Positions 1-11,442 of a DNA stretch of 64,000 bases are shown here, one piece after another (the first letter of the stretch is position 1; each line of letters starts with the position of its first letter). The notes under the pieces were generated by a model that searched no databases, had not been told where the DNA came from, and worked only from the letters and a program-made list of their open reading frames with translations. A program made the position numbers and the translations under genes. The stretch comes from Asterella californica (lineage: Eukaryota; Streptophyta; Marchantiopsida; Marchantiales; Aytoniaceae): assembly GCA_036924285.1 (NCBI GenBank), contig JAYKYS010000009.1, forward strand, positions 11,842,001-11,906,000, written 5' to 3'.

Positions 1-549
1 TGTTTTCTGTAATATAAAATATATTTCTTCATTTCTAAATAAATAATTTCCTCATAATAGTCTATCATTTCTATTTTAAGCAGTAGTATCTTAATTAAAA
101 TATTTTAATTATATATTTTAACTATAATTTTATTTATTTATTAGATTAGTTTTAATTAGTTACAGTAATTAGTTGACTACTATGAATTTAGCTGAAATAA
201 GTTATCTGTATACATTAGTGAAGGAAAACAAAGAAAAGTAAAAATCTAGTGTCACTATACACAATAGACAGATACCAGTATATATATATTATATTACAGA
301 TGGTCAAAGTTTTACCGCTTTGAACAAGTTATCACTCTGTTTTAATATTTATATAAAGAAATTTCCCCCAATAAATATATGTAGGATCACTTTAAATACG
401 AAGGTTTCTAGATATTATACCTCGATGATTACGTAATAAAGATAAAATATCATCAATGAGCGATAACCGGATGTTACTGCCATCCTCCGATTACTGCCAA
501 GAGGATGGCAGTAACCGGAGAGTTTCATGCCATCCTCTTGAACCGTTCG
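1..549. other. AT-rich intergenic flank left of the MULE
   Basis: This stretch is strongly AT-rich with runs such as TATATATATATT near 280 and no credible coding region. The small frame beginning at 456 runs into the MULE end and has no recognisable domain. I see no RNA gene or LTR boundary here. Confidence 0.6.
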
Positions 550-558
550 TTCACAACC
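550..558. repeat. 9-bp target site duplication, left copy
   Basis: TTCACAACC lies immediately outside the left TIR and is repeated exactly at 11689-11697 outside the right TIR. A 9-bp duplication is the hallmark of Mutator-superfamily insertion. A perfect pair implies that the intervening 11.1 kb moved as one unit and fairly recently. Confidence 0.9.
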
Positions 559-805
559 CAGGAATTGGCTTGATCACACCCCCAATACGATCGCTGCGCT
601 TGATCACACCCCTCTTAACGTTTGGTTGCTTGATCACACCCCCAACCTCCCATCGTCCGTCCTGCCGGTCGACCGCGCCATGTAGATCAAGCCTTTATGC
701 CAGGTCATAACGACAGTTCGACGTGGAACGTGCGCCATGTCATATTGACAGTCTGACGTGGTGAAATCGCCACGTCACAGTTGGGTAGTCTGACGTGGTG
801 TGTAA
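559..805 (+). repeat. MULE left terminal inverted repeat
   Basis: From 560 the sequence AGGAATTGGCTTGATCACAC matches the reverse complement of the right end, with scattered mismatches over about 245 bp; the very first base (C559) does not pair. The outer ~90 bp holds three spaced copies of CTTGATCACACCCC. The inner part holds several TGACGTGG-type boxes (G-box/CRE-like ACGT cores) that could act as promoter elements for the plus-strand ORF beginning at 1157. Homology fades near 805. Confidence 0.88.
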
Positions 806-1156
806 ACGAACGATTTGTATGACGTGGAGCGTGGACGAGCTGTTTACTTTGAGCGGAAATGAGCGGGAAAGACGGGGCAATGCGAGAAAGGCGCCAGTAT
901 CGTCCGGCCAGTCTCACAGTAACGCGCGAGATGTATTTACAGATTTTTCGCACTCAAAATGCGAGGTGATGCGAGATCGAAGAGATGAGGGTGATGTGAG
1001 ATCGAGGAGACGGGTGAAAAGTTACGAGCGAAGACGAAGACAAAGGCTGTTGTTGTTACCGTTAGACGTGTTGATTACAGAGTGTACACAGTCGTGTGTA
1101 AAGTTTCCGTGCGCTGAGCTGAGTAGTTTATAGAAACGATACTACTCATAGAAACG

Positions 1157-1978
1157 ATGTGTTCACTTGCAGAATTCGAAGAATGTATCGGCAATGTCTC
1201 TTCTCAGTGGGTTTCAGCTTCCATTCAACGAATAATCAAGAACAAGCTGTCTGGTTCTGTCTCTTATGTTGCCTGCAACTTCCCGGGGTGTTATAAGCGT
1301 GTAAGTGAACCAAGCATGACAACGAGCTCAACCAGGAAGGTGTTGTATTTCAGTCATACGCAGCCGGGGCGAAAGACGTGGCACCCATGTGGTCAAAGAG
1401 GAAGCAGGAGACAATATCGATTTCATCTAGGATTGATTGATCACAGTGTGAAGGACCGTGCAGAAACCGCATTACCAATAGTAATTGTGTGGACTGTTGG
1501 AGAGAAACTATTGGGCATGACAGCAGAGGAGTTCGAGACACTAACAGTAGAAAAGCAAGATGAAATATTGAACACTGTGTGCTCAGAGAAGTGGCGTTTT
1601 AAAATTGGATTGAATGCACAGCAGAATCGCTATACAGTGTTTGATGTGGAGCTTGAGATGGAGCAACCGGATGAATTTCAAGATGCTGTGGAAGACCTTG
1701 CGAATGCAATGGATTGTTGTACTTTTTATCCATCTATGGTGGAAGATACTAAGTGCATATCGAAGGAAGATACTAAGTGCATATCCGAGAACGTTCAACT
1801 TGTCGAGATAGAGAGGCTACATGACATGGCCTTGTTACTGATGGGGAGAGCAAATGAGATAGATGTAGTTGCAGAAAACATTGTTCGAGAAATGAACACT
1901 GTAATCGAACTGCAGAGAGAACAAAGAGAGGACCTTTCTGAATTTGGAGATGCACTTCGTAAACTTAGACAGTTGTAG
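1157..1978 (+). CDS. Replication protein A large-subunit C-terminal domain-like ORF carried by the MULE
   Basis: An uninterrupted 273-aa frame starts at the first ATG after the left TIR. Residues ~33-165 resemble the RPA1 C-terminal OB fold (Rep_fac-A_C, DBD-C): a YVACNFPGC zinc-ribbon start, then a W...C...YRF block followed by DHS, then EKLLGMTAEEFETL and FKIGLNAQQNRYTVFDVELE, all in the family order. The usual zinc ribbon has two Cys pairs. Here the second pair is degenerate (WHPCG), so zinc binding may be impaired. The N-terminal OB folds of RPA1 are absent. Residues ~200-273 are charged and may form a coiled coil; a 21-bp tandem duplication repeats DTKCIS. RPA1 binds single-stranded DNA in replication and repair. 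RPA-like genes are known from plant Helitrons, so finding one between MULE TIRs is unusual. It could be an accessory protein or a captured fragment. Confidence 0.65.
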   Translation: MCSLAEFEECIGNVSSQWVSASIQRIIKNKLSGSVSYVACNFPGCYKRVSEPSMTTSSTRKVLYFSHTQPGRKTWHPCGQRGSRRQYRFHLGLIDHSVKDRAETALPIVIVWTVGEKLLGMTAEEFETLTVEKQDEILNTVCSEKWRFKIGLNAQQNRYTVFDVELEMEQPDEFQDAVEDLANAMDCCTFYPSMVEDTKCISKEDTKCISENVQLVEIERLHDMALLLMGRANEIDVVAENIVREMNTVIELQREQREDLSEFGDALRKLRQL

Positions 1979-2164
1979 ACTTAGTAGACTTCAGGAGGAG
2001 TGTGGTTGTGAAAACTCAAATTTGGATATGGAGAAGAATGATATTTTCATGGTTCATTGTTGCAATGAATGGTTAATTGCACTGGGAGTCAATGAGTTTA
2101 CTCTTGTATGCCACTCGTGTTTGTGCATGATGTTTCCCCCTAGCAGTGTGTAATGTTCTTAGTG

Positions 2165-3255
2165 TTACCCTCACCAGCTCAGAGGCGATACATCTTGTAT
2201 CGCACTGTTGCTGATCGATACAGACTCTCCAGTCTGTATCGCTTCGACCTTATCTTATCCCTCGGAGCGATACACTATGTATCGCACTCGATGTGCGAAA
2301 TAACGCATGTATCGCTCAGAGAAGGAACGATACACGTAATGTTTCGTTACTGCGGGGCGATACAGCTTGTATCGCATCATTGTGCGAAATAACCCATGTA
2401 TCGCACTCGTTTACGTAATGTTTCGTTCTTGGCGGGCGATATAGCTGTATCGCCCGGGACGATACAGCCTTGTACCGCACAGGTCTGGTCGAGGGATACA
2501 ATCTGTGTCGCAGAGCGTAGGAGCGATACAGACTGTATCGCTCCGACCAGGGTAAGCGTAAGGGTTAGCCACCCTGATCGGTGCGATACAGGCTGTGTCG
2601 CATTGAGAGGGGGCGATACAGATAATGTATCGTCCGGCCTCTGCGATAAAACCTGTATCGCCCCGATCAGGGTAAGGGTTAGCCACCCTGATCGGTGCGA
2701 TACAGGCTGTGTCGCATTGAGAGGGGGCGATACAGATAATGTATCGTCCGGCCTCTGCGATACAACCTGTATCGCTCGACGATCGAGTACACTGGTCGGG
2801 GCGATACAGGCTGTATCGCCCCGACCAGGGTAAGGGTAAGGGTTAGCCACCCTGATCGGTGCGATACAGGCTGTGTCGCACTGAGAGGGGGCGATACAGG
2901 TAATGTATCGCCCGGCCGCTGCGATACAACCTGTATCGATCGACGATCGAGTACACTGCTCGGGGCGATACATGCTGTATCGCCCCGACCAGGGTAAGGG
3001 TAAGGGTTAGCCACCCTGATCGGTGCGATACAGGCTGTGTCGCATTGAGAGGGGGCGATACAGATAATGTATCGCCCGGCCTCTGCGATACAACATGTAT
3101 CGCTCGACGATCGAGTACACTGGTCGGGGCGATACAGCCTGTGTCGCACAGTTATGGAGCGAAACATCTTGTATCGCTCGACTATCGGTGATAAATAATG
3201 TAGACATGACACATGTTTCGCTTGTGTTCGAAGCCTAACAGGCTATATCGCACCG
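2165..3255. repeat. Palindromic GCGATAC repeat array, block 1
   Basis: The block consists of closely packed imperfect palindromes of the form GCGATACAnnnTGTATCGC, with minor GCGAAACA/TGTTTCGC variants, spaced about 20-40 bp apart. Between ~2685 and ~3180 they are organised into a ~164-bp higher-order tandem unit: the phrase ACCCTGATCGGTGCGATAC recurs at about 2571, 2685, 2849 and 3013. The block lies between the 3' ends of the RPA-like ORF (plus) and the phosphatase-like gene (minus), so both transcripts would run toward it. Long open frames across it on both strands are by-products of the repeat and are not genes. Confidence 0.85.
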
Positions 3256-3417
3256 AACAGGTACCCTTCGCCCTGTGTTGTTCTGTTCTGGTGTTTGTTT
3301 ATAACCATAATTTATATGAATTCAAAATAATAATATTGTAACCATTGATGAGAAACTTTTATCAAAAGTTTTATAACTTTACTTGCAAGGAGTAGAAACT
3401 TGAAGTTATCACTATTC

Positions 3418-6400
3418 TCACTTGAGAAGATGGAGGTAACCCATAGACATACTGTGTGGTACTGACCTCCATACTATATGTACTTCCTCTTTGGTAATAT
3501 TGCTCCAATACTCTTGTAAAGCCCTAATAGGATCTTGAGCTTGAATCTGAGAATATCTAGTCTCCACATAAGAGACTGTCTCCACATAAGAGACTGTCTC
3601 CTCTGGAGTACATCCCCAATGAAGAAGCCAAGGCAACAAAGTTGCCTCTAAATACTGTTCCTTATCACACTCGATGGTGAAAGGAGAAAAAGGAGGAGGG
3701 TGGATAGCATTGAAGGGATGATTTGTAGAATTCTTCACTGGACTATCATCCACCAGGAGAACATCTCTCGTGCTCAAGTTGTAGCGATGTAGATACGAGA
3801 AATCTTTCAGGTATAAATGATTCCCGAACCCTGCTTCCCTCTCTGTGTTATATTTGAAACACGACTCCTGAGCCAACACTCTACATACCTGATAAAAGAT
3901 AAGAAAAGAAGGCAAGACGGACTGTATAAGAAGTATGACAAATTTGATATAAATAACAAAAAATCTGAACATGAATGGAAGGAGGATAGCAGTGTTGGGT
4001 AGATGCAAATACCTTCCCAGTTGCAACTCCAGGGGGTAAATAATGCTTGGCGTCCATTGCATGTAGTAGAGTTGCAGTGTTGACCAAAGTACGGGATGTC
4101 CATATAATAACCTGGAACTTATCGAGACAAATGTCCAAAAATGCTTTCACTCCAGGTCGAGCCACATACCTGTAGTAAACATATATGGTAAACGAAGTAA
4201 GAGATTAAACTCAAATTTGAGATCTAAACATGTCTAGATTGCTATTTATACCAAGTTGAATGGATAGTGACGTACCATACAGAAGGCTTAGGGGTATTCT
4301 CCACTACATATCCCTTCTCACGAGCCTGCATCAACTCCTCCTCAGTCCTCCCAACTTTAACCAAAAGACCATTCAAATCAAGAATAAGAGTCTTCCGTCT
4401 TATGGTAGTAGGGTGAATAAGACGAGGTAAGAACTCAGGGGTCTCTTGTATACGAGCTATTTCTTCTTTTCCCACCATTATCTCGTAGTCCATAGCTCCT
4501 AGTTCCAAAAGCTTTTCTGCAAGCTGTGCTTTCTTCTCATCGACGGTAGTGGTTAATGCAGCAAGTTCCTCCTTCTTCCTCTTGATGCTATCGTAGAGAA
4601 TAATCTCTTCACCTGCCAAAATCATCTTCGACTTGTAAACATTGTACATGCCCTTACACAGCCAAGACTTCTTTGGAAACATACATATCAGTACAATGTT
4701 TCTAAACAGTAAAGTGAGCAGAAAACCGTAAATAAGAAGAAATTCAAAACAGAGGAAAAAGAGCATCTCACTGTATGATGGAGGTGGAGGAGCTCTCTGT
4801 GAAGATTGAGGGTCTTGAGTTTGTTGAGAAGACGACGGATCTTCAACCGAAAGTTGTACTTGATTAGAAAGACAACTAAAAATACTACTACAAAACTTTG
4901 AAATCATAAACAAATGCACGTAATAAACTTATAGAGGAGGAAGCAGACATCTTACATAGAGTACCTCCTTGCGAAGACCCAGCATGTTGGATCGGCTCCT
5001 CCACTTGTTGGGAACTCAAGAAGATGCGAGACTCCGGAAGTATACCCGCATGTCTCATGAAATGGGTCAATATCATACCCACCCAAGTCTCTGGATGCCT
5101 CACCAACTTCTCCTTACTCATATGCTTTTTCAGGGCGGAGATCTCAGCATCTAAAGAGTCCAAGATGAACTCAGCCCAATCATAGTCTTCTCCGCTCTCT
5201 TCTACTTTACTCTTCAAGTAAAGAGCCAAGTGTCCATGTACCTCTTTAGGACGTCTACGAGCTAGAAGTATGCAGTTGATGAGCTGAAAGATAGGTCTCC
5301 ACTCTGGATATTCACACATCCATAACAAATATCTTTTCCCTTTCTCATCTTTTTCTGGGAACCAATCATCTATCAAAGCTCTCTTAACATTGTGGGGACG
5401 AGGTACTGTAGTTCCCATGGGTAGAACTAATGCTTCTCGAACAAAAGACTCATCCAATAATATCTCGTGTCCTTCAACGGTGGCACGATGAATAGTTGGA
5501 TCATAAGTGTCTATGAATTGTAGACAATATGATATCTGCATACATTGTAGGGTTTAGGGTTTAGAGTTTACATACATGACACACACATACATTACAATAA
5601 GAGGAAGTGCACTAAGCACACTTGCATGTGTGAAAAGAAAAGCTTTCATATACAAATAGAAAGAAAGAAGGGACTGATTATGCAGACTTACATCTGGACG
5701 AGGAAAGTCGAAAGAGAATGTCACAAGTAATCCCACTCGATCTATAGCCTCTTCTTCAACTCCAGATAATGCATTTTCAATGTCCTCTTTCAGCACCCAG
5801 CACCATTTTAAATGATACCGATCATCTTCCTTTGAATGATATTTGAACATCGAAGGTCCTTCTCTCATTTTCTCCATAGCAGCTGGAAAATAGCAGACAA
5901 CGGAGAGTATCGGTAAGGGAGTTTCGCGACGGGCGAAACAGCCCGTGTATCGCAACCAAGAAATAAGCGAGACTGCCTGCTTCGCCCCGCTAGAGCGATA
6001 CACAGGCTGTATCGTCCGAAGGGAGCGATACATGGCGTGCTTCGCTCCCTTTCCTGGCGATACAGACTGCGTCGGCCCGATGTTCCTCGCCATCGGGGCG
6101 AAACAAGTAACTGTTTCGCCCCGCTAGAGCGATACATGGGCTGTATCGCCCGAAGGGAGCGATACATGGCGTGCTTCGCTCCCTTTCCTGGCGATACAGA
6201 CTGCGTCGGCCCGATGTTCCTCGCCATCGGGGCGAAACAAGTAACTGTTTCGCCCCGCTAGAGCGATACATGGGCTGTATCGCCCCGCTAGAGGGCGATA
6301 CACAAGCCTGCATCGTCTCAGGGTGGAAGTCGCTTCCACCCTGAGGGGCGATACACAAGCTGTATCGCCCCGATGGCGATGAACTATTTTGAAGGAGGCG

Positions 6401-7611
6401 ATACAGCCCATGTATCGCCCCGCTAGTGGACGATACAGCCTGCATCGCCTCAGGGTGGAAGTCGCTTCCACCATGAGGGGCGATACACAAGCTGTATCGC
6501 CCCGATGGCGATGAACTATTTTCAAGGGGGCGATACATGGGCTGTATCGCCCCGCTAGAGGGCGATACAGCCTGCATCGCCTCAGGGTGGAAGTCTCTTC
6601 CACCCTTCGGGGCGATACACAGGCTGTATCGACAGAAGAGAGCGAAACATTGCATGTTTCGCTCTCTTACCTAGCGATACAGCCTGCGTCGCCCCGATGA
6701 CGAGGAACAATTTTCAATCACGGGGCGAAACAAGTAACTGTTTCGCCCCTGTACAGCGATACATGGCGTGTATCGCCCCGCTAGAGGGCGATACAGCCTG
6801 CATCGCCTCAGGGTGGAAGTCTCTTCCACCCTTCGGGGCGATACACAGGCTGTATCAACAGAAGGGAGCGAAACATTGCATGTTTCGCTCTCTTTCCTAG
6901 CGATACAGCCTGCGTCGCCCCGATGGCGAGAACAATTTTCAATCACGGGGCGAAACAAGTAACTATTTCGCCCCTGTACAGCGATACATGGCGTGTATCG
7001 CCCCGCTAGAGGGCGATACAGCCTGCATCACCTCTGGGTGGAAGTCTCTTCCACCCTTCGAGGCGATACACAAGCTGTATCGCTTCAGGGTGGAAGTCCC
7101 TTCCACCCATCGGAGCGATACACAGGCTGTATCGCCAGAAGGGAGCGAAACATCGCATGTTTCGCTCTCTTTCCTGGCGATACAGCTTGCGTCGCTCCGC
7201 TCGACCAAGGAGTACACTACGCGAGGCGATACTCACCATGCATCGCGCTAATCTTGCCCGATACTGCATGTATCGCTGCTCTTTTGCGGTGATACACGTC
7301 GTATCGCTCTTAAACCCCTAAATTTCTACTCGTTTCGACGCGACACCACCTGAATCGCCTTAAATTCGTGCGATGCATGTTGAATCGCACACTATCTACA
7401 CCCGAATTTCAACATTTCACGACATTTCACAGAGATAAAGTTTGATTCGAAACTTACTTGGATCAGCCTCCTCGTCTCTGCGATTCGTCTCTCTTGCATC
7501 TGGTGCCCTGCCTCGTCCTCTTCCATCACCTCGTCCTCGTCCATCACCTCGTCCTCGTTTGCCACCTCCTCTACCACCTCCTCTGCTCTTACTACCTCTC
7601 GTTCTCATCAT
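3418..7611 (-). CDS. FCP1/NIF-domain phosphatase-like protein, seven exons, inside the MULE
   Basis: I reconstruct exons (minus strand) 7611-7458, 5882-5692, 5535-4956, 4858-4772, 4612-4276, 4169-4013 and 3888-3418. All introns are GT-AG, all phases match, and the total is 1977 nt (658 aa). Residues 1-51 are Arg/Gly-rich (repeated GRGRGD). About 115-308 is a helical domain with patterns such as ILLDESFVREALVLP, reminiscent of domains in plant transposon-associated proteins. About 335-400 is a predicted coiled coil. The C-terminal third has the FCP1/NIF HAD fold: LILDLNGLLV (~416), VIIWTSR and LLVDDSP, in family order. The second catalytic Asp of DxDx(T/V) is Asn (DLNG), as in some plant FCP1-like proteins, so catalysis is uncertain. 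Intron 1 (1575 bp) is almost wholly palindromic repeat. An 18-bp tandem duplication (ETVSYV twice) lies near 3566-3601. FCP1-like enzymes typically dephosphorylate nuclear proteins; any role here is unknown. Confidence 0.75.
5925..7380. repeat. Palindromic GCGATAC/GCGAAAC repeat array, block 2, within intron 1
   Basis: Dense palindromes GCGATACA...TGTATCGC alternate with GCGAAACA...TGTTTCGC. Higher-order periods are visible: ~134 bp (phrase GTCGGCCCGATG at ~6071 and ~6205), ~132 bp (GGGTGGAAGTC at ~6321, 6453, 6585) and ~225 bp (~6585, 6811, 7036). An extra palindrome, GGTGGAAGTCGCTTCCACC, is part of the unit. The block fills intron 1 of the phosphatase-like gene. It shares its core motif, but not its spacers, with block 1. 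Confidence 0.85.
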
Positions 7612-8446
7612 TCCGATTCAAGAAAGAATCGATCAGAGATTACAGGTTTCTCTTAAACTTCTAAAAAACCTACAGCATTACTCGATCACTTCGAACAAGT
7701 CTCCTCCTCTCTATCTCCTCACTCACCTCTACCTCTTTCTACTCTCCTTACTCACCTCGTCCTTCCTCTCCTCTCTACAGTCGTCGCTGAAGTCTCACTC
7801 TCTTCACTCACCCTAAAGCTCTCCTCTCCTGTAAAAACTGCCTTAACGTGTGCGAACTCCACTCGACATTCTCAAGAGGAACTCCACTCGACTTCTCAAC
7901 ACGCTCAACGCCCGTTACAACTTCTTACACGGTTCTCAACGTCCGAACCATGTCACAGAAGTTTCCGCGCCCTTTCTCTCCCCTCTTCACCTCGCCAGCT
8001 GTTCTTTCTTTATAGTGTATAGGTCAGCCAGTAGTTTCATATTTTCGAAGTTCAAAACAAGAGAGATTGAACATAAGACGAGCGATATATTGCACATCTG
8101 TCCACATATTTTAAAAGGAGATAGTGTACTTCTATCCAGTGTATTCAACTAATATATACACCACATAACAACTTGTGTTCCTTGTTTCACACTGCTCTTG
8201 TCACAAATAGAGAGCTATTTATAAAATGATCATGATGGACGAATTTGAGAATTGATAATGAGTTAATCATCATATGTGTTTGTTGGGAAATAATGTATAT
8301 GAACTGAAAAAGAACAATGTACTACTACCTATAACAAACTAGTAATACCCGAAGATGTATCAACACAATAATGCATCTGTAGCAGCTGGTACTGTAACTA
8401 CTCCCTACAATAATGAATCTGTAGCAGCTGGTAATGTAACTACTCT
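7612..8446. other. Non-coding MULE interior between phosphatase-like and transposase genes
   Basis: Both neighbours lie on the minus strand, so this is the downstream region of the transposase and the presumed promoter region of the phosphatase-like gene. The part near 7620-7990 is C/T-rich on the plus strand (GA-rich in the sense of the gene). A 42-bp tandem duplication (8367-8408 and 8409-8450, core TCTGTAGCAGCTGGTA) ends at the transposase stop codon. No further gene is visible. Confidence 0.55.
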
Positions 8447-11141
8447 CTACAGCGGATCTGGTTCACTCAATGAAACTTCTCCTTCAGAAGAAGCAGTAAT
8501 CTCCACACGAATTCCACTTCCTTCTACTTCATCTGTCACCTCAGTGAACATCCCTTCGTCATCCGTGGGTGCATACAGCCTAGGGCATGTTCTTCTATTG
8601 TGGCCTGGTTGATCACAGAGACTGCACTTCCCTGGAGTAGAACGAGGAAAATGTCCCAAGTCATGATGTGGACCTGTTTGTTGGACTCTTCTTCGTCTTC
8701 GATGGCACATTGTCTGAGAGGCAAAATGTAATATCTGCTCATCATTAATAGGATACTCATTCTCAATGGATGTGGGTTCAGTAAGGTGACTAGTTTCAAT
8801 TGGTGAAGAGACACGGGTACTGCTCGTGGGAGGTAGATCTTCATTGCCATCTGCTGTTGCTGTAGATTGAGTGAATTGGGTGTTGTTATCGATCCTCACC
8901 ACTCTGTGTCTTCCCTTTCGTCTTGCCACTGGCGGAGGTCCGCAACTGTACACCGGTTGAAGATCATCAGTGAAAACAGCTGGCAACGCACTATGTCCGT
9001 AGATTGAAAATAACGAGGAGCTATGCCAGATGTTATCCAATCTCGTTGTTGGGTTCCCACCAGTCTCTCTGCCGAAAGCAATGACATGTCCACATGGCCA
9101 TCTCATCTCTTGAAGTTCTGTACATGTACACTTTCCTGCACCACCTTGTGCTAGTTTCACCACATGTGTTACTCCATTGGTATGGTCGCGGACGGTAGCC
9201 TCGAATGGAGAAGACACTTGACAGAGAAAACCTTCTGCAGCATGTTCATTCTCCATGAGCCGAAGTCTAGCAAAACGAGTCAATACACTTGTTTCTTGCT
9301 GAAGCTGTATCCTCCGCTTAGTGAACTGCTGCATAATATAATACCATAAATCCAACAGGATCTTCAATGGAGCATTCCAGCGGATTGGTCTCAGAGCACT
9401 ATTCATACTCTCAGCCAAGTTAGATGTGACTTTCCCATAACGTGGTAGAGGAAACGCATATCGGCTATACCTCTCTGGTTGTATATTCCTCAAATATTCA
9501 GCCAGGTGTCTACCTCTTTCCCCTGATCCATCCAGCTTGTCAAGCACTTCATTGTACCTACAGATGAGACATTATACATACAAAGGAGATAATAGCTATA
9601 ACTCAACCAACAAAAAACTTCAATAATTCAGTGAGAAAAAGATTGAGTGAGAAAAGAAAAAAGTATAGAGTGTCTTACATTTCTCTCGTCTTGGCGTACA
9701 AGCAATTCAGAAATGGTCTCTCCGCCTCTTTGCCAAACCTCGTCCGTACATTCATTCGGATGTGTTGTCCACAATGCCCGTGGACAACTTCAGGGAATAC
9801 ATCTGAAACAGCTCTTTCTAAGCCCTTCTGTCTATCGCTGATTATCACAGTCTGAGGAGAAATAATACCATGTATAGAGTTGCGGAGATGTTGACAGAAC
9901 CATGTCCAGTTTACAGTGTCTTCTTGTGGTGCAACTGCGAAGCCTAAAATGATTGCTTCATTTGCACCATCCAACACTGAAGCTAGAAATATTTGGCATG
10001 GAAACTTTCTGGACTTGCTATGACAAGCATCCAAACATATCACTTTCTGACACAAAGGAAATATATCACGAGTGGCACTAGGACACACATAATATCTACT
10101 AAATATTGTTGTGTTACATTCCCAAGTACCCCAATCCACAACTGCCATGGGATCTACTTCAAGTATACGTCTACATACAGAAGGAATGTAATAGAAGGAT
10201 GATGCTTGATTACCCTCCAACCAGTCCCGAGAATGCTCTCGACTCCTCCACACCTGATAGTAAGGAGCCCTCTTATTGAATGTAGTTCGAAGATCCTCCA
10301 TGAGATTTTGTATGGGAGTGTTGGGGTCAAGAGCGACTCTGTTACACATGACTGCAGCAAGGAATTTCGAGTTTGATGTAGGTCCACGCCAGTATCCGAT
10401 CTGACTAGGACAACTGTGCTCTAAATCACAAATAGTAATAGTAATTCGACCTGTGAACTTGCCCTTCTGTGCTCTAACTCTCCATTTGCATGGATGCTCC
10501 ATATCACTATCCCGAGCATTAGCCCCATAAAAGGTAGTTCTCCCAGCGGATTGATATCGAAGTCTTTCACCACAATGACCGTTAACTGATTCTCTTCTTG
10601 ATTGACCTTGTGGAGGTTCTGACCGACCAGCTGCAAGCTGCCTTACTGAGGCTCTACGTCTTTGTGTATATTCGTGGAAGCTGCGAGGCTGACTGTTTCT
10701 GTGACTCGTTTCAGCACTATTTGATGTTACAGATCTATCTTCGAATAATTTTCTACAACGAGCCTTCGCTCCATACCTACACACTCTAACTCTATAGTTC
10801 TGAGAGTTTTTCAATTTATGACTCGCTCGGCTATTCAAAAAACACCAACAGTCAACTGCGAAATCGAACTCCTTAAAGGATTCAAATTCTGACCCGAGAC
10901 ACACTTTGCTTGCAATAGCTCTCAAGGACTCCAAAGTCTTGCCTTGGAGTAACCGATTCACTCCTCTGGCATCGGCCATTTCTCGTCGCCATCTTTCTAG
11001 CACGCTCTCCTCAGTAAGATCCTCAGAACGTACATCCATAGTGAAGCTCCTTTCTTCATCTTCGAAATGCAATCCGTCTAAACAATCATCATTGTCGCTC
11101 TCAATATCGAGATTCATAACATTGTATCGTTCGGTCGGCAT
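8447..11141 (-). CDS. MuDR-type MULE transposase, two exons
   Basis: Exon 1 is 11141-9679 and exon 2 is 9557-8447, joined across a 121-bp intron (GTAAG donor at 9678, TGTAG acceptor) that restores ATG TAC AAT GAA. Total 2574 nt, 857 aa. The frame is open a little upstream, but 11141 is the first ATG in it. A Cys-containing region around HPCKWRVRAQ is followed by the MULE DDE core: first Asp in ICLDACHSK (~371), second in VIISDRQKGL (~436), HGHCGQHIRMNV just after, and the conserved TSNLAESMNSALRPIR block in exon 2. A SWIM zinc finger (CTCT...WPCGH) follows, and near the C-terminus a CCHC knuckle (CSLCDQPGHNRRTC). It would cut and join the element ends. The start lies ~300 bp inside the right TIR, which probably holds its promoter. 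No disabling lesion is visible. Confidence 0.88.
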
Positions 11142-11442
11142 ATCGTTATCTCTGAATCTGTCCTTCTTATCACTCTCCACTCTCCACCGCCCCGCACTTC
11201 TTATCACTCTTCACTCTCCACTTCGCTTCGCTCTGATCAATACTCTCGGATTTTTTCAGTTCTATGTGATCTTCGCCATTGTTAATGTGCGGGAAATGTT
11301 ATGATCTATTTCAAATGTGTTATGATCTCTTTTACGGATAAAATTTGTCACTGTCTCGTTCCAGTTCTTTCCCGCGAAACACACCCACTCGTCAGACGGT
11401 ACATTTGCATGCCCCAAGTCAGACATGGCCACGTCACCATGT

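Noticed and set aside
2820..3010. Telomere-like GGTAAGGGTAAGGGTTAG runs
   Set aside because: They are part of the 164-bp unit, only two or three imperfect repeats long, and not the plant TTTAGGG telomere sequence.
2165..3255. Long open frames on both strands across the palindromic arrays (up to ~200 aa, rich in RYSLCIAP-type repeats)
   Set aside because: They arise because the repeat unit lacks stops in several frames; the translations are short-period repeats on both strands, which marks non-coding tandem DNA.
5925..7380. CRISPR-like array of repeats and spacers
   Set aside because: The repeats are palindromic with variable spacing, and the spacers themselves recur in higher-order units. 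The context is a plant MULE with introns and no cas genes.
7392..7577. Acidic minus-strand frame (repeated EDEVME) overlapping the RG-rich exon
   Set aside because: It is the alternative frame of a GA-rich segment. The RG-rich frame has the ATG, the GTAAGT donor and a phase-matched acceptor, so it is the coding one.
8355..8612. Plus-strand ORF with SVAAGTVTT repeats
   Set aside because: It overlaps the transposase C-terminus on the opposite strand and its repeat is a 42-bp tandem duplication in the 3' flank.
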